A DNA stretch of 64,000 nucleotides from Flagellimonas olearia (lineage in GTDB: Bacteria; Bacteroidota; Bacteroidia; Flavobacteriales; Flavobacteriaceae), in the NCBI RefSeq assembly GCF_009184425.1, contig NZ_WELG01000001.1, positions 1,673,870 to 1,737,869 on the forward strand, read 5' to 3'. The position numbers were made by a program, and so were the translations under genes. The notes under the pieces are model-generated. The model was not told the origin of the DNA, searched no databases, and saw nothing but the letters and a program-made list of their open reading frames with translations. Positions 1 to 8,936 of this stretch are shown one piece after another (positions within the stretch are counted from its first letter, which is position 1; each line of letters begins with the position of its first letter).

Positions 1-297
1 ATCCAAGGTGGCTTCCAAATAAAAACCATCTTCTTCCTTATTGAACTCGATCGTGGCGGTAACACTATAATCGCCCAAATCCTCAATATGGTGCTCCCTG
101 GCCACAGCCTCCAAAGCTCCTGCAAAGCAAGTGGAATATGCCGCAGCGAAAAGTTCTTCGGGATTGGTGGATGCTGCATTGGGTTTTCCTTTGGAATTGG
201 GCATGCTGATATCAAAATCGATCACACCGTCCTCACTCTGCACATGCCCTGACCGTCCCCCTGTGTTGGTAGCCTTACTCTCAAAAATAGTTTTCAT
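1..297 (-). CDS. Ohr/OsmC-family peroxide resistance protein (partial)
   Basis: The gene starts at the ATG at 297 and runs off the left edge, so only the first 99 codons are visible. The N-terminus (MKTIFESKATNTGGRSGHV) and the segment PEELFAAAYSTCFAGALEAV match the Ohr/OsmC family, thiol peroxidases that reduce organic hydroperoxides in the cytoplasm. The Cys in STCFAGAL would be the peroxidatic cysteine; the second Cys lies outside the window. Ohr is preferred over OsmC because of the short N-terminus and the TGGRSGHV segment, but the missing half would decide. No clear TAnnTTTG box was found directly upstream. Confidence 0.85.
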   Translation of the reverse strand, partial: MKTIFESKATNTGGRSGHVQSEDGVIDFDISMPNSKGKPNAASTNPEELFAAAYSTCFAGALEAVAREHHIEDLGDYSVTATIEFNKEEDGFYLEATLD

Positions 298-523
298 CTG
301 TAAAATGTTTATTAAGTTCCTAAAATGGATGGGGCAATGCCCACCTTCCATATTTATATGAGAAGTTACCATTTGTAGACGGATGTCCCTAATTACAGTT
401 ATTAAATTTGTGTGAAATAGTATGGATTCTGCCTATTCGGAAGCAGTTGCCACAATCAAACCCAATACGGGATAACCCGCAAAAACTTTATACCTTAGTG
501 GTCCGACTCCATTACAAAACATC

Positions 524-1567
524 TTGGCCAACAAAAAAAACACAACTCCCGGCACCATTTCCAAAATCCAGGAACTACGGAAACAGGAAATTTCCACGGA
601 CACCTTGACCCAAGGCATCTTTGAAGGAAACAAAGCGCTATTGGCCAAAGCAATTACCTTGCTGGAGAGTACCAATCCTGAGCATTTTGAAAAGGCCAAC
701 ACTGTTATAGAAAAGTGCCTTGCCCAGCCTAATTCCAGCATCCGTCTGGGAATTACCGGTGTTCCGGGAGTGGGAAAAAGCTCATTTATTGAAGCCTTGG
801 GCACCTTATTGACCTCAAAAGGAAAAAAGGTGGCCGTTTTGGCGGTAGACCCCACAAGTTCCTTGAGCAAAGGCAGTATTCTTGGAGACAAGACCCGAAT
901 GCAATCCCTCTCCAAGGACCCCAACGCCTTTATCAGGCCCTCCCCTTCAGGCAGTTCTTTGGGAGGAGTGGCCCAAAAGACAAGGGAAAGTATCATCTTG
1001 TGCGAAGCAGCTGGATACGATGTCATTCTGGTGGAAACCGTTGGTGTGGGACAAAGTGAAATTGCGGTACACAGCATGGTGGATTTCTTTTTGCTCTTGA
1101 AATTATCCGGAGCGGGCGATGAACTGCAGGGCATTAAACGGGGCATCATGGAAATGGCCGATGCCATTGCCATCAACAAGGCCGATGGTGACAATTTGGA
1201 ACGGGCCAAACTGGCTGCCACTGAATTTTCAAGGGCCCTCCACCTCTATCCACCCAAAGCCAATGGATGGGTTCCCAAAGTTTTGAAATGCTCTGCCACC
1301 GAGAATAGAGGCATTCAGGAGATATGGGGCATGGTTGAAGATTTTGTGGGACAGAATCGGGAAAATGGCCATTTCATAAAAAACCGGCAGTTGCAGAACC
1401 GAAATTGGTTCATTCAAACCGTTGATGAACAGATCAAACAATTTTTTCATCAAAAAGAATCGTTCAACAAGGCCCAGAAAAAAATGCTGAAGGCTATTGA
1501 CGAGCATAAAATCTCCCCCTTTTATGCCGCAAAGGTCCTATTGGAAGATATTACCAAGGAACTTTAA
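524..1567 (+). CDS. meaB: MeaB/ArgK-type GTPase, methylmalonyl-CoA mutase chaperone
   Basis: The product is a 347-residue G3E-type P-loop GTPase. Walker A (GVPGVGKS) is at about residues 79-86, followed by VLAVDPTSS, the switch segment ILVETVGVGQSE and the base-recognition motif NKAD. MeaB proteins protect and reload the B12-dependent methylmalonyl-CoA mutase in the cytoplasm. No mutase gene lies in this window. The start is uncertain: no in-frame ATG precedes the conserved region, so a TTG at 524 is the best candidate, and the frame stays open back to a stop at 473. Length and motifs fit the family; the N-terminal 25 residues are unsupported by recognisable similarity. Confidence 0.88.
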   Translation: MANKKNTTPGTISKIQELRKQEISTDTLTQGIFEGNKALLAKAITLLESTNPEHFEKANTVIEKCLAQPNSSIRLGITGVPGVGKSSFIEALGTLLTSKGKKVAVLAVDPTSSLSKGSILGDKTRMQSLSKDPNAFIRPSPSGSSLGGVAQKTRESIILCEAAGYDVILVETVGVGQSEIAVHSMVDFFLLLKLSGAGDELQGIKRGIMEMADAIAINKADGDNLERAKLAATEFSRALHLYPPKANGWVPKVLKCSATENRGIQEIWGMVEDFVGQNRENGHFIKNRQLQNRNWFIQTVDEQIKQFFHQKESFNKAQKKMLKAIDEHKISPFYAAKVLLEDITKEL

Positions 1568-1577
1568 ATAAAAGCAA

Positions 1578-1585
1578 TAAATTTG
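1578..1585 (+). promoter_or_regulatory. -7 box TAAATTTG before the GT2 gene
   Basis: The octamer fits the Bacteroidota -7 consensus TAnnTTTG and lies 18 nt before the ATG of the next gene, inside the short gap after meaB. No good -33 TTG was seen at the usual distance. Confidence 0.45.
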
Positions 1586-1602
1586 CAAAGATTTCAACAC
1601 GA

Positions 1603-2565
1603 ATGAGCACCGTAACCGATTCCCTTTTATCCATAGTAGTCCCGTTGTACAATGAAGAGGATAACGTAGTACTTCTTACCCAAAAGATCCACGAGAGTCT
1701 TGAAGGATACAACTACCAAATTGTCTATGTGGACGATTTTTCAACGGATAAGACCCGTATAAAGGTCAAGGAAATGGATGACTCCAAAGTCCATTTGATC
1801 GAGTTGAAGAAGAACTATGGACAAAGTTTGGCCTTGGCCGCCGGTATTGACTATGCCGAAGGGGAATACATCATCACCATGGATGGGGACCTTCAAAATG
1901 ACCCTTCCGACATTCCCCAAATGTTGACATATGCCGTAAGTGGGGAGTACGATGTGGTCACGGGCATCCGTCAGAAAAGAAAGGATTCCCTCATTAAAAA
2001 AATCCCCTCCAAGATTGCCAATTTCCTGGTTCGGAGGGTGACCAAACTGGATATTAAAGACAATGGCTGCGCCCTAAAAGTCTTCACTAAGGATATTGCC
2101 AAAGGACTCAACCTATATGGTGAAATGCACCGTTTTATCACACTTTTGGCACATTTGGAAGGCGCCCAGATAAAGCAAGTTCCCGTAAAGCACCATGCCC
2201 GCCATGCCGGGGTTTCCAAATATGGGTTGGAACGGGTGTTCAAGGTTGTGGCCGATATGATGTTGCTGCTCTTTATCCGAAAATATTTTCAACGGCCCAT
2301 TCACCTCTTTGGAATTTTTGGCGTGTTGCTGATCATCCTCGGTATCTTCATCAACCTATATCTGCTTATCGTAAAGCTTGGTTTTGGTGAGGATATAGGT
2401 AGTAGACCCTTGCTCATTTTTGGGATGATGTTCATTTTAGGGGGCATTCAACTCTTCACCATTGGTATTGTGATGGAGCTATTGATCCGCACCTATTACG
2501 AATCCCAACAGAAACGACCCTATCGCATCAAAAAAATCTCTATCGGTGACGGAAAAGCTGCGTAA
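1603..2565 (+). CDS. GT2 polyprenyl-phosphate glycosyltransferase (DPM1/GtrB/ArnC-like)
   Basis: The product has 320 residues. The N-terminal GT-A domain begins SIVVPLYNEEDNV and carries DDFSTD and the metal-binding ITMDGDLQNDP. Two hydrophobic segments at about residues 230-255 and 265-290 place the C-terminus in the inner membrane. This architecture is that of enzymes moving a sugar from a nucleotide donor to undecaprenyl or dolichyl phosphate. The next gene, a flippase-like membrane protein, overlaps its end by 20 nt, which suggests joint translation and a common lipid-linked sugar pathway. The sugar cannot be read from the sequence. Confidence 0.88.
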   Translation: MSTVTDSLLSIVVPLYNEEDNVVLLTQKIHESLEGYNYQIVYVDDFSTDKTRIKVKEMDDSKVHLIELKKNYGQSLALAAGIDYAEGEYIITMDGDLQNDPSDIPQMLTYAVSGEYDVVTGIRQKRKDSLIKKIPSKIANFLVRRVTKLDIKDNGCALKVFTKDIAKGLNLYGEMHRFITLLAHLEGAQIKQVPVKHHARHAGVSKYGLERVFKVVADMMLLLFIRKYFQRPIHLFGIFGVLLIILGIFINLYLLIVKLGFGEDIGSRPLLIFGMMFILGGIQLFTIGIVMELLIRTYYESQQKRPYRIKKISIGDGKAA

Positions 2566-3418
2566 AAAACTCATTACGGCACTTAAAATCATCATCAGTG
2601 CGGTATTGATTTACTTTATTTTCACCAAAATAGACCTCAAGGACGTTCTGCAGACTTTAAAAAAGAGCGACCCCATCTATCTGGTTTTGGCCATTCTTTT
2701 ATTTATCCTTTCAAAAGTATTGGCTGCTTTTAGGCTACAGCTCTACTTCCATCAGATTGGGGCAAAGATCAGCCAATTGGCCAACTTAAAGTTATATCTA
2801 TTGGGCATGTTCTATAACCTGTTTCTCCCCGGTGGAATTGGTGGGGATGCCTACAAAGGCTATGTGATTCAGAAAGAATACAAGCCCGGGACAAAGAAAG
2901 TGGTCTCTGTGCTGTTGGTAGACCGGTTGAGCGGCATGCTGCTGTTGTTCGTCTATGCCTGTACCTTGGCGCTCCTATCGTCCAATGTTTTTTTTAATGG
3001 ATTGAGTGGACTCGTTGCTTTGGGCATTCCAACCAGTATTATCGTGTTTTGGTGGATTAACAAACGCTTTTTCATTTCTGGATTTCCTGTTTTTTGGAAA
3101 TCTTTGGGCTATTCGGCCCTGGTGCAATTGGCCCAGTTGGTTTGCGTATTGTGTATATTGAAATCGTTGTCCATTGGATTGGATATCGTGGAATACCTTT
3201 TTGTCTTTCTGGTTTCTTCCATTGTGTCGGTGATTCCATTGACCATTGGTGGAATAGGAAGTAGGGAGGTCACCTTTTTATATGGTGCGGAGTGGTTAGG
3301 TTTGAATGCCAGTACTTCCATTGGCATCAGTTTTACTTTTTTCCTGATCACGGCCTTGGTTTCCCTTATGGGAATGTATTACCACTTTAAAAAGCCAAAA
3401 TTGGAAACCGTTTCCTAA
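2546..3418 (+). CDS. Flippase-like membrane protein (UPF0104/LPG synthase TM family)
   Basis: The product is a 290-residue polytopic protein with 7-8 hydrophobic segments. The motif FNLFLPGGIGGDAYKGY-like stretch at about residues 91-107 and IGGIGSREV near residue 233 are hallmarks of the lysylphosphatidylglycerol synthase transmembrane region family. It lacks the soluble MprF synthase domain, so a lipid-translocation or undefined membrane role is more likely than aminoacyl-lipid synthesis. The start is a GTG at 2546, overlapping the upstream GT2 gene by 20 nt. Its stop overlaps the stop of the convergent GT39 gene by 4 nt, leaving no room for a terminator. Confidence 0.82.
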   Translation: MTEKLRKKLITALKIIISAVLIYFIFTKIDLKDVLQTLKKSDPIYLVLAILLFILSKVLAAFRLQLYFHQIGAKISQLANLKLYLLGMFYNLFLPGGIGGDAYKGYVIQKEYKPGTKKVVSVLLVDRLSGMLLLFVYACTLALLSSNVFFNGLSGLVALGIPTSIIVFWWINKRFFISGFPVFWKSLGYSALVQLAQLVCVLCILKSLSIGLDIVEYLFVFLVSSIVSVIPLTIGGIGSREVTFLYGAEWLGLNASTSIGISFTFFLITALVSLMGMYYHFKKPKLETVS

Positions 3419-5073
3419 TCCAAATGCACCAAATGCATTCGGTTCAATTTCTTCTGACGGGTGTTGGGGTTCAAGAATTTAATCTGAAGGCGGGTAATCC
3501 GAAATTGGTCCACTGTAATCTGCTCGTGCCAATGGTAGTTATCATTCTGAAGTTTTTCCAGTTCACTGTCCGTGGCATAGACCCAAATGTCATGCTTGTC
3601 CGCCAAATCCGATAACGAAACAATCTTGACCGGCTTCTGGTTATAAAAATCAAGGGCCCAGGTATGTCCTTCCGAAATCTTATAGATCTTATCCACAGGA
3701 ATGTTGTTCTCCGCAACTTTTTCTGCCATAGTGGAACCTCCTTGGTATTGAAGTAGGCGGGGATAAAAATGGGTGTTGAGCAATCCATTCAGTAAGAGTG
3801 AGCTACAAACCGAAATGGTCAAAATCCTAAGGTAAGGTGCCTCTCGCTTCAAACAATAGTAGATAATACCCGAAAGCGCTGCCAACAACACCAAATACCC
3901 GTACCAATGCTCCAGTTTGAACACATAAAAGCAAACCAAAACGGTAAAAACAAAAACAAAACTCAAGATGAAATACTGTACTATCACCAATACTTTAGCC
4001 ACCTTTTCCTTTTGTTCATGATGGATTCGATACAGATACCCAGCTGAAAGCACCGCATACAAAGGTATGAGTATGTTCATGTAATGCGGCAGCTTAAACT
4101 GAGCAAAACTGATCAGAAAGAAAAGAATGGTGATGCTGCCAAAAGTTAGGAACTCCAATTGTGGCTTGTAGGCAAACTTGGTTTCCCAAAATGTTTTGAG
4201 CTTTGTCCAGTAGGCTATCAAGGCCAAGACGGTCCAAGGCAGAAATACCCATAAAAAAGTATGGAAGAAGAAAAAGAAATCGCTGCTGTTCTTGCCTACG
4301 CCTTCGCCACTCATCCGCTCAAAACTCTGTTCCCAAAAAATAAAAAAGATACCGCTACGGTGGTCTTTTCCTCGAATGACCTTTTCCGGGTGCAGATCAA
4401 ATTGGTGATAGTAGGCGTAGAGCATAGGGGTTATGGTCAGTCCAAAAACCACCAAAGCCACCAACACTTTCCAGTTGAGCAATCGCATCCATTTTCGGGT
4501 ATAGGCCAAGTGGCAAAGTACCGAAACCCCAATGACCACCAGGGCAATCTGGCCTTTGGTTGAAAAAGCCATCCCAGCTCCAAAAGCACCCAAGACTATA
4601 CCCTTAAGGGTATTCTTCTCGATGTATGTAGCCAACTGCCAAATGGAAAAAATGGTAAATCCGGTCAAAACTGCATCGGTACGCACATCGATATTCGCCA
4701 ATACAATGGTTTGGGCCGTCATAAAAATAAGGGCGGCGAATCGACCCACATCCTTGTTGTATAGCAATTTTCCCAAACCATGGCAGCTATAGGCCCCCAG
4801 TAGGGTCGCCAAAATCCCGGGGATTCTGTAGGCCCAGTCGTGAATCCCAAAAATTTTATAGGAAAGTGCCGCCAACCAGTAGTGCATATGCGGTTTGTCC
4901 AAATATTCTTCAGGTCCCTTGAAGAGGCTCAAAAAATCATTTTCTTGCACCATCCGCATGGCCATGACGGCAAACTGCGCGGAATCGTTCTCGAAAAGGG
5001 TCACGAACATTCCAGCGATATAGACCAGAACTATCAGGGTAAGTAAAAACCAGTATCTGGTCGTTGAAATCAT
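3415..5073 (-). CDS. ArnT-like GT39/GT83 membrane glycosyltransferase
   Basis: The product has about 552 residues with many membrane segments and a periplasmic C-terminal part. The N-terminal loop has an acidic FENDSAQ segment followed by EEYLDKPHMHYW, the pattern of GT39/ArnT enzymes that use polyprenyl-phosphate sugars. These transferases glycosylate lipid A or proteins on the outer face of the inner membrane. I chose the ATG at 5073 because it forms ATGA with the stop of the PAP2 gene upstream; the frame extends 16 codons further but inside that gene. The C-terminal gene end overlaps the convergent gene. Acceptor and donor are unknown. Confidence 0.82.
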   Translation of the reverse strand: MISTTRYWFLLTLIVLVYIAGMFVTLFENDSAQFAVMAMRMVQENDFLSLFKGPEEYLDKPHMHYWLAALSYKIFGIHDWAYRIPGILATLLGAYSCHGLGKLLYNKDVGRFAALIFMTAQTIVLANIDVRTDAVLTGFTIFSIWQLATYIEKNTLKGIVLGAFGAGMAFSTKGQIALVVIGVSVLCHLAYTRKWMRLLNWKVLVALVVFGLTITPMLYAYYHQFDLHPEKVIRGKDHRSGIFFIFWEQSFERMSGEGVGKNSSDFFFFFHTFLWVFLPWTVLALIAYWTKLKTFWETKFAYKPQLEFLTFGSITILFFLISFAQFKLPHYMNILIPLYAVLSAGYLYRIHHEQKEKVAKVLVIVQYFILSFVFVFTVLVCFYVFKLEHWYGYLVLLAALSGIIYYCLKREAPYLRILTISVCSSLLLNGLLNTHFYPRLLQYQGGSTMAEKVAENNIPVDKIYKISEGHTWALDFYNQKPVKIVSLSDLADKHDIWVYATDSELEKLQNDNYHWHEQITVDQFRITRLQIKFLNPNTRQKKLNRMHLVHLD

Positions 5074-5639
5074 GTCCCTATTTTTTGGAATGCAAATATA
5101 GCCAACTTGGCAAACAACCACCCGAACAACAGGCCTACAACAGCCCCTGTGAGTACATCCAGGGGGAAATGTACCCCAATGTAAATTCGGCTATAGGCCA
5201 CCAAACAGGCCCATATCATAAGGATGAATCCCATGTATCTCACCTTCCCACAGAACAGGACCGTGAAAAAAGTGGCCGGCCCAAAAGAATTGGCCGCATG
5301 GGCGGAAAAGTAACCAAACTTCCCTCCACAATAGCTTTTCACCAAACGCATGATTCCACTGATTTCCGGATCATGGCAAGGTCGCAATCGGCCTACGCCA
5401 TATTTAAAAAAATTGGATAGTTGGTCCGTGCAGGTAATCAAGAGGGCCACGCTCACCAGAATAATGCCCGTCTTTTTCCATCCAAAGTTTTTATAGGAAA
5501 GATAGAGCAGCAGAACATAGAGCGGAAACGAATTCTTGGTCTTGGTCATGAACATCCAAAAACCGTCCCAAGTGGGGGTCCCCAATCCGTTGAGGAAGAG
5601 AAAAAGGTCTTTATCGTATTGTAGCAGTTGGTCCAGCAT
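5070..5639 (-). CDS. PAP2-family membrane phosphatase
   Basis: The product is a 189-residue polytopic protein with the three PAP2 signature blocks: KYGVGRLRP (KxxxxxxRP), FSAHAANSFG (a variant of PSGH) and SRIYIGVHFPLDVLTG (SRxxxxxHxxxD). Such enzymes hydrolyse undecaprenyl diphosphate, lipid A phosphate or phosphatidic acid on the periplasmic side. The gene overlaps the upstream small gene (TAATG) and the downstream GT39 gene (ATGA). All three are therefore probably translated together, which points to recycling of a polyprenyl carrier or dephosphorylation of lipid A before sugar addition. Confidence 0.86.
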   Translation of the reverse strand: MLDQLLQYDKDLFLFLNGLGTPTWDGFWMFMTKTKNSFPLYVLLLYLSYKNFGWKKTGIILVSVALLITCTDQLSNFFKYGVGRLRPCHDPEISGIMRLVKSYCGGKFGYFSAHAANSFGPATFFTVLFCGKVRYMGFILMIWACLVAYSRIYIGVHFPLDVLTGAVVGLLFGWLFAKLAIFAFQKIGT

Positions 5640-5866
5640 TACGCATCGTATCGGGAAACTTCGCGATCGTAGAATGCGGTGGCCGCCTCAATAAGGCTCT
5701 CCGCCTCGTCGGCAAGTTCTGCCTCATCTTCTTTTGAAAATTCCTCCATCCATTCCACTTCATCATTTTCCAGGTTGATAATGAACCTTGGATACTCGGT
5801 ATGGACGATAAATATCGCATCGGGATGATCGGTGTTGTCCGCTAAAAGAAACTTGGGCAATTCCAT
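5639..5866 (-). CDS. Small acidic conserved hypothetical protein
   Basis: The product has 75 residues, starts MELPKFLLADNTDHPDAIF and has a very acidic C-terminal half (EEFSKEDEAELADEAE). No membrane segment or signal peptide is visible. The ATG at 5866 is chosen over an in-frame codon 12 residues upstream because homologous small flavobacterial proteins begin at the MELPKF motif, as far as I recall. It overlaps the PAP2 start by one base and leads the PAP2-GT39 operon. Its function is unknown. Confidence 0.65.
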   Translation of the reverse strand: MELPKFLLADNTDHPDAIFIVHTEYPRFIINLENDEVEWMEEFSKEDEAELADEAESLIEAATAFYDREVSRYDA

Positions 5867-5903
5867 AGTATTTTGATTTAAAATTCGGCCTATAAAAACC
5901 AAA

Positions 5904-7271
5904 TCAGTCCTGTATCAATTTTTTGGTCAAATAGATGAATCGAATATACAACAATACCGCCGATGCTGTAAGCCCGGACAGCAATCCTATCCAAATCCCG
6001 GTGCTTTTCAAATGGGTATGCAGACCCAAGTAATAGCAAATGGGGAATCCGATCAACCAATAGGCCACAAAAGTAATCAAGGTAGGGACCTTTACATCCT
6101 GAAGTCCCCTAAGAGCACCCAAGACCACCACCTGCAATCCATCGGATATTTGAAAAAATGCGGCCACCAACAATAACTTGGCCGCAATGACAATCACTTC
6201 GGTATTATCCATTTGATTGACAAGGTCGTCCACATCCAAATAAATGGTAGGGAACCAATGTCTCCCGATCAAAAAGAGAGCGGCAAAAACAATTTCCAAC
6301 AATAGGGTGAGGAAAAAAATGGATTCGGCAATTCTTTTGAGTTCCTTAAAGTTTTGTAGTCCCTTTTGATTGCCCACACGGACCATGGCCGCCACACTGA
6401 GTCCCATTCCCACCATAAAGGTCATACTGCTCAAGTTCAATGCTATCTGATTGGCCGCTTGGGCATTTTTACCCAATACCCCACTCAACCAAATGGCAGC
6501 GGTAAATATGGCTACCTCAAAGAACATCTGCATGGCCGAAGGAAATCCAAGACTGATGATTTTGTTCATCACCTTCTTCTCTATCACCTTAAAATTGAAT
6601 CCGGTCACATAGGGTTGAAACTTTTCTTTTCTCTTCAGTAGAAACCAGATGTATCCCACCATGATAAACCGAGAGGCCAAGGTACCGATTGCAGCTCCAA
6701 CGATTCCCAACTTGGGAAAGCCAAACGAACCAAAAATCAATAAATAGTTAATGGAAATGTTCACCACATTGGCCAAAATGGTGGCATACATCGGGTATTT
6801 GGTCTGCGACAATCCTTCCGAGAATTGCTTAAACGCCTGAAACATGACCAAAGGAACCAAGGAGAAGGCCACCAACTCCAAATAGGGTATGGCCAGTTCC
6901 ACCACTTCCGGGGGCTGCTGCATGGCATGCAATAGAGGCTTGCAAAGCAAAATGATCCCAAAGAGGGACAACCCCAATAAGGTACACAGGACCAATCCAT
7001 GTTTGAGGGCACTTTTACCATCTGCCTGATTTTTGGCTCCATCGGCTTCAGCCACCAAAGGGGTAATGGCTGTTGAAAAACCAATGCCCAAGGACATGGC
7101 TATGAACACAAAACTGTTCCCCAACGATACGGCTGCCAGCTCAGCGGTTCCCAACTGCCCTACCATGATATTGTCCGCGAAAGCCACAAAAGTATGGCCC
7201 AACATACCCAAAATTACAGGATAGGAGAGCTTAAGATTGTATGCAAATTCCTTGGTGTACCGTTGAAACAT
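5904..7271 (-). CDS. MATE-family multidrug/cation antiporter (NorM-like)
   Basis: The product is an inner-membrane protein of about 455 residues with 12 hydrophobic segments in two homologous halves. The N-terminal block SYPVILGMLGHTFVAFADNIMVG with its conserved acidic residue is typical of NorM-type exporters driven by a Na+ or H+ gradient. The reading frame extends to 7295, but a TATATTTG box at 7293-7300 would place the transcript start downstream of that codon. I therefore choose the ATG at 7271 (MFQRYTKEF); 7277 is the alternative. The substrate is unknown. Confidence 0.9.
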   Translation of the reverse strand: MFQRYTKEFAYNLKLSYPVILGMLGHTFVAFADNIMVGQLGTAELAAVSLGNSFVFIAMSLGIGFSTAITPLVAEADGAKNQADGKSALKHGLVLCTLLGLSLFGIILLCKPLLHAMQQPPEVVELAIPYLELVAFSLVPLVMFQAFKQFSEGLSQTKYPMYATILANVVNISINYLLIFGSFGFPKLGIVGAAIGTLASRFIMVGYIWFLLKRKEKFQPYVTGFNFKVIEKKVMNKIISLGFPSAMQMFFEVAIFTAAIWLSGVLGKNAQAANQIALNLSSMTFMVGMGLSVAAMVRVGNQKGLQNFKELKRIAESIFFLTLLLEIVFAALFLIGRHWFPTIYLDVDDLVNQMDNTEVIVIAAKLLLVAAFFQISDGLQVVVLGALRGLQDVKVPTLITFVAYWLIGFPICYYLGLHTHLKSTGIWIGLLSGLTASAVLLYIRFIYLTKKLIQD

Positions 7272-7292
7272 GGCCATGACAATTGGAACCGA

Positions 7293-7300
7293 CAAATATA
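7293..7300 (-). promoter_or_regulatory. -7 box TATATTTG before the MATE gene
   Basis: Read on the minus strand this is a perfect TAnnTTTG box 22 nt before the chosen ATG. No matching -33 TTG was found. Confidence 0.5.
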
Positions 7301-7356
7301 GAACCTTTGCTACGTTTGAGCGAATTAAAAAATTGAGAACTCCTTAGAAAAAATCT

Positions 7357-8934
7357 TTAGAATGCTTTTTCCAAAATGGATTGCATCTCCGGGAAATTTT
7401 CATCGGTATCGCCATATTTTTGACGTTCCTCCACGATGGCTTTTTTCATTTCCGATATGATATCGGCATACTTGGGGTCCCCATACGCGTTGTGGAGTTC
7501 TTTGGGGTCATTTTCCAAATCATAAAACTCCCATTGGGGCTCCGTAGGTTCGGAAGATGCTCCACTCATACCCAGTCCCTGTCCATAGAAAAAAGCAAGC
7601 TTGTAACGATGGTTTCTCACGCCAAAGTGGGCCGGTCTTTTGGGCTCGTGCAACCAGTAGCGGTAGTACATTTGCTTTCTCCAATCGGCGGGAGTATTTC
7701 CGCTTAGGATTTCCCGAAAACTTCTCCCCTGCATATAAGATGGCTTTTCTATTCCGGCATAATCGGCCAAAAGAGCCGGAAAATCAATGTTCAAGATAAT
7801 ATCATCTATACGCTGCCCACCTCTGATTTCCTTGGGATATCGGATTACAAAAGGCATTCTTAGGGATTCCTCGTAGATCAAACGTTTATCAAAAAAGCCA
7901 TGTTCGCCCAGAAAATAACCCTGATCGGCCGTATATACGACCACGGTATTATCAGCCAAACCTTCTTCCTCCAAAAAATCGAGCAGCCTCCCTATATTGT
8001 CATCAATGGCAGCACCGCTACGCATAAAATCCTTGACCAATTTTTGGTAGATTTTTTTACGTTTCTGGACACTGTCCAAACCATCCAACGGATAAGGCAA
8101 CCCCGGATAGTAGGTCCAGAATTCTTCCGGCCTTTCGGTTGCGGCCTGCCAACGATCGGCCAAGCGCTCCAAAATTTGTCCATTGAATGTCCTTCCCGTG
8201 GTTTCTGGACCAAAATCCAGTAAAGATTCGGGTTCTGGAATTTCTTGATCAACATATAAATCCGCAAATCGTTCCGGATAATCAAAAGGCTCATGCGTAG
8301 CCTTAAAATGAGTGAACATCAAAAAGGGTTTCTCGGTATCCCGGTTTTTGAGGTGTTCAATGGTCAGGTCGGTGATGACATCGGTGGAAAAGCCTTCGTA
8401 TTGTTTTCCTTGGGTTCCATCAGAACCATCCACCCAATTTTCCTTGGTCTTCAAGATAGGGTTCACATAAACCCCTTGTCCCGGCAAAACTTCAAAATGG
8501 CCAAAGCCTTCGGGCTGTCTGTACAAGTGCCATTTCCCTATCACCGCGGTTTGATATCCAGCCTCACCAAAGGTTTTTGCCACATTGGGGTGCCCCACGG
8601 GAAGCGGTTCCCTTAAGGTGTACACTTGATTCAGGTTACTATACTGTCCTGTGAGAATGGTGGCCCGGCTTGGGCTGCAGATGGAGTTGGTACAAAAGGC
8701 GTTGTTGAGCACCGCACCTTCCTTGGCCAACCGTTCAATATTGTTGTTCTGCACATACTCTTCCAAGATTCCGCCATAAATCCCCCAAGCTTGTGAGGTA
8801 TGGTCATCGGAAAGAATAAAGAGAATATTGGGCTTTTCGTCCGTTTTGGGTTCTTCCTTGGTCTTGCAGCCCCATGCCATTGCCACCAAAAGAAGTAGCA
8901 TTGACAGATTTTGTACTCGGTTGAATTGTATCAT
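7357..8934 (-). CDS. Sulfatase lipoprotein (arylsulfatase/alkaline phosphatase fold)
   Basis: The product has 525 residues. It opens with a hydrophobic leader ending AWGCKTK, a plausible but imperfect lipobox, so it may be anchored in a membrane. The fold residues NILFILSDDH (metal binding) and the modification motif CSPSR with Cys at about residue 86 identify a Cys-type sulfatase that needs conversion to formylglycine by an anaerobic or FGE maturase, not present here. TADQGYFLGEHGFFDKRL fits the second metal-site block. The ATG at 8934 lies 2 nt after the mazG stop, so the two form an operon. The neighbouring esterase and GH20 genes suggest a sulfated glycan substrate. Confidence 0.9.
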   Translation of the reverse strand: MIQFNRVQNLSMLLLLVAMAWGCKTKEEPKTDEKPNILFILSDDHTSQAWGIYGGILEEYVQNNNIERLAKEGAVLNNAFCTNSICSPSRATILTGQYSNLNQVYTLREPLPVGHPNVAKTFGEAGYQTAVIGKWHLYRQPEGFGHFEVLPGQGVYVNPILKTKENWVDGSDGTQGKQYEGFSTDVITDLTIEHLKNRDTEKPFLMFTHFKATHEPFDYPERFADLYVDQEIPEPESLLDFGPETTGRTFNGQILERLADRWQAATERPEEFWTYYPGLPYPLDGLDSVQKRKKIYQKLVKDFMRSGAAIDDNIGRLLDFLEEEGLADNTVVVYTADQGYFLGEHGFFDKRLIYEESLRMPFVIRYPKEIRGGQRIDDIILNIDFPALLADYAGIEKPSYMQGRSFREILSGNTPADWRKQMYYRYWLHEPKRPAHFGVRNHRYKLAFFYGQGLGMSGASSEPTEPQWEFYDLENDPKELHNAYGDPKYADIISEMKKAIVEERQKYGDTDENFPEMQSILEKAF

Positions 8935-8936
8935 AC

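Noticed and set aside
433-1221. 262-residue open frame on the minus strand inside meaB
   Set aside because: It is fully antisense to the well-supported MeaB gene, has no recognisable motifs and a shadow-like composition; the same applies to the long antisense frames at 30977-31594, 37732-38397 and 33146-33772.
7278-7295. Upstream start of the MATE gene at 7295
   Set aside because: The TATATTTG box covers 7293-7300, so the transcript would begin downstream of that codon.
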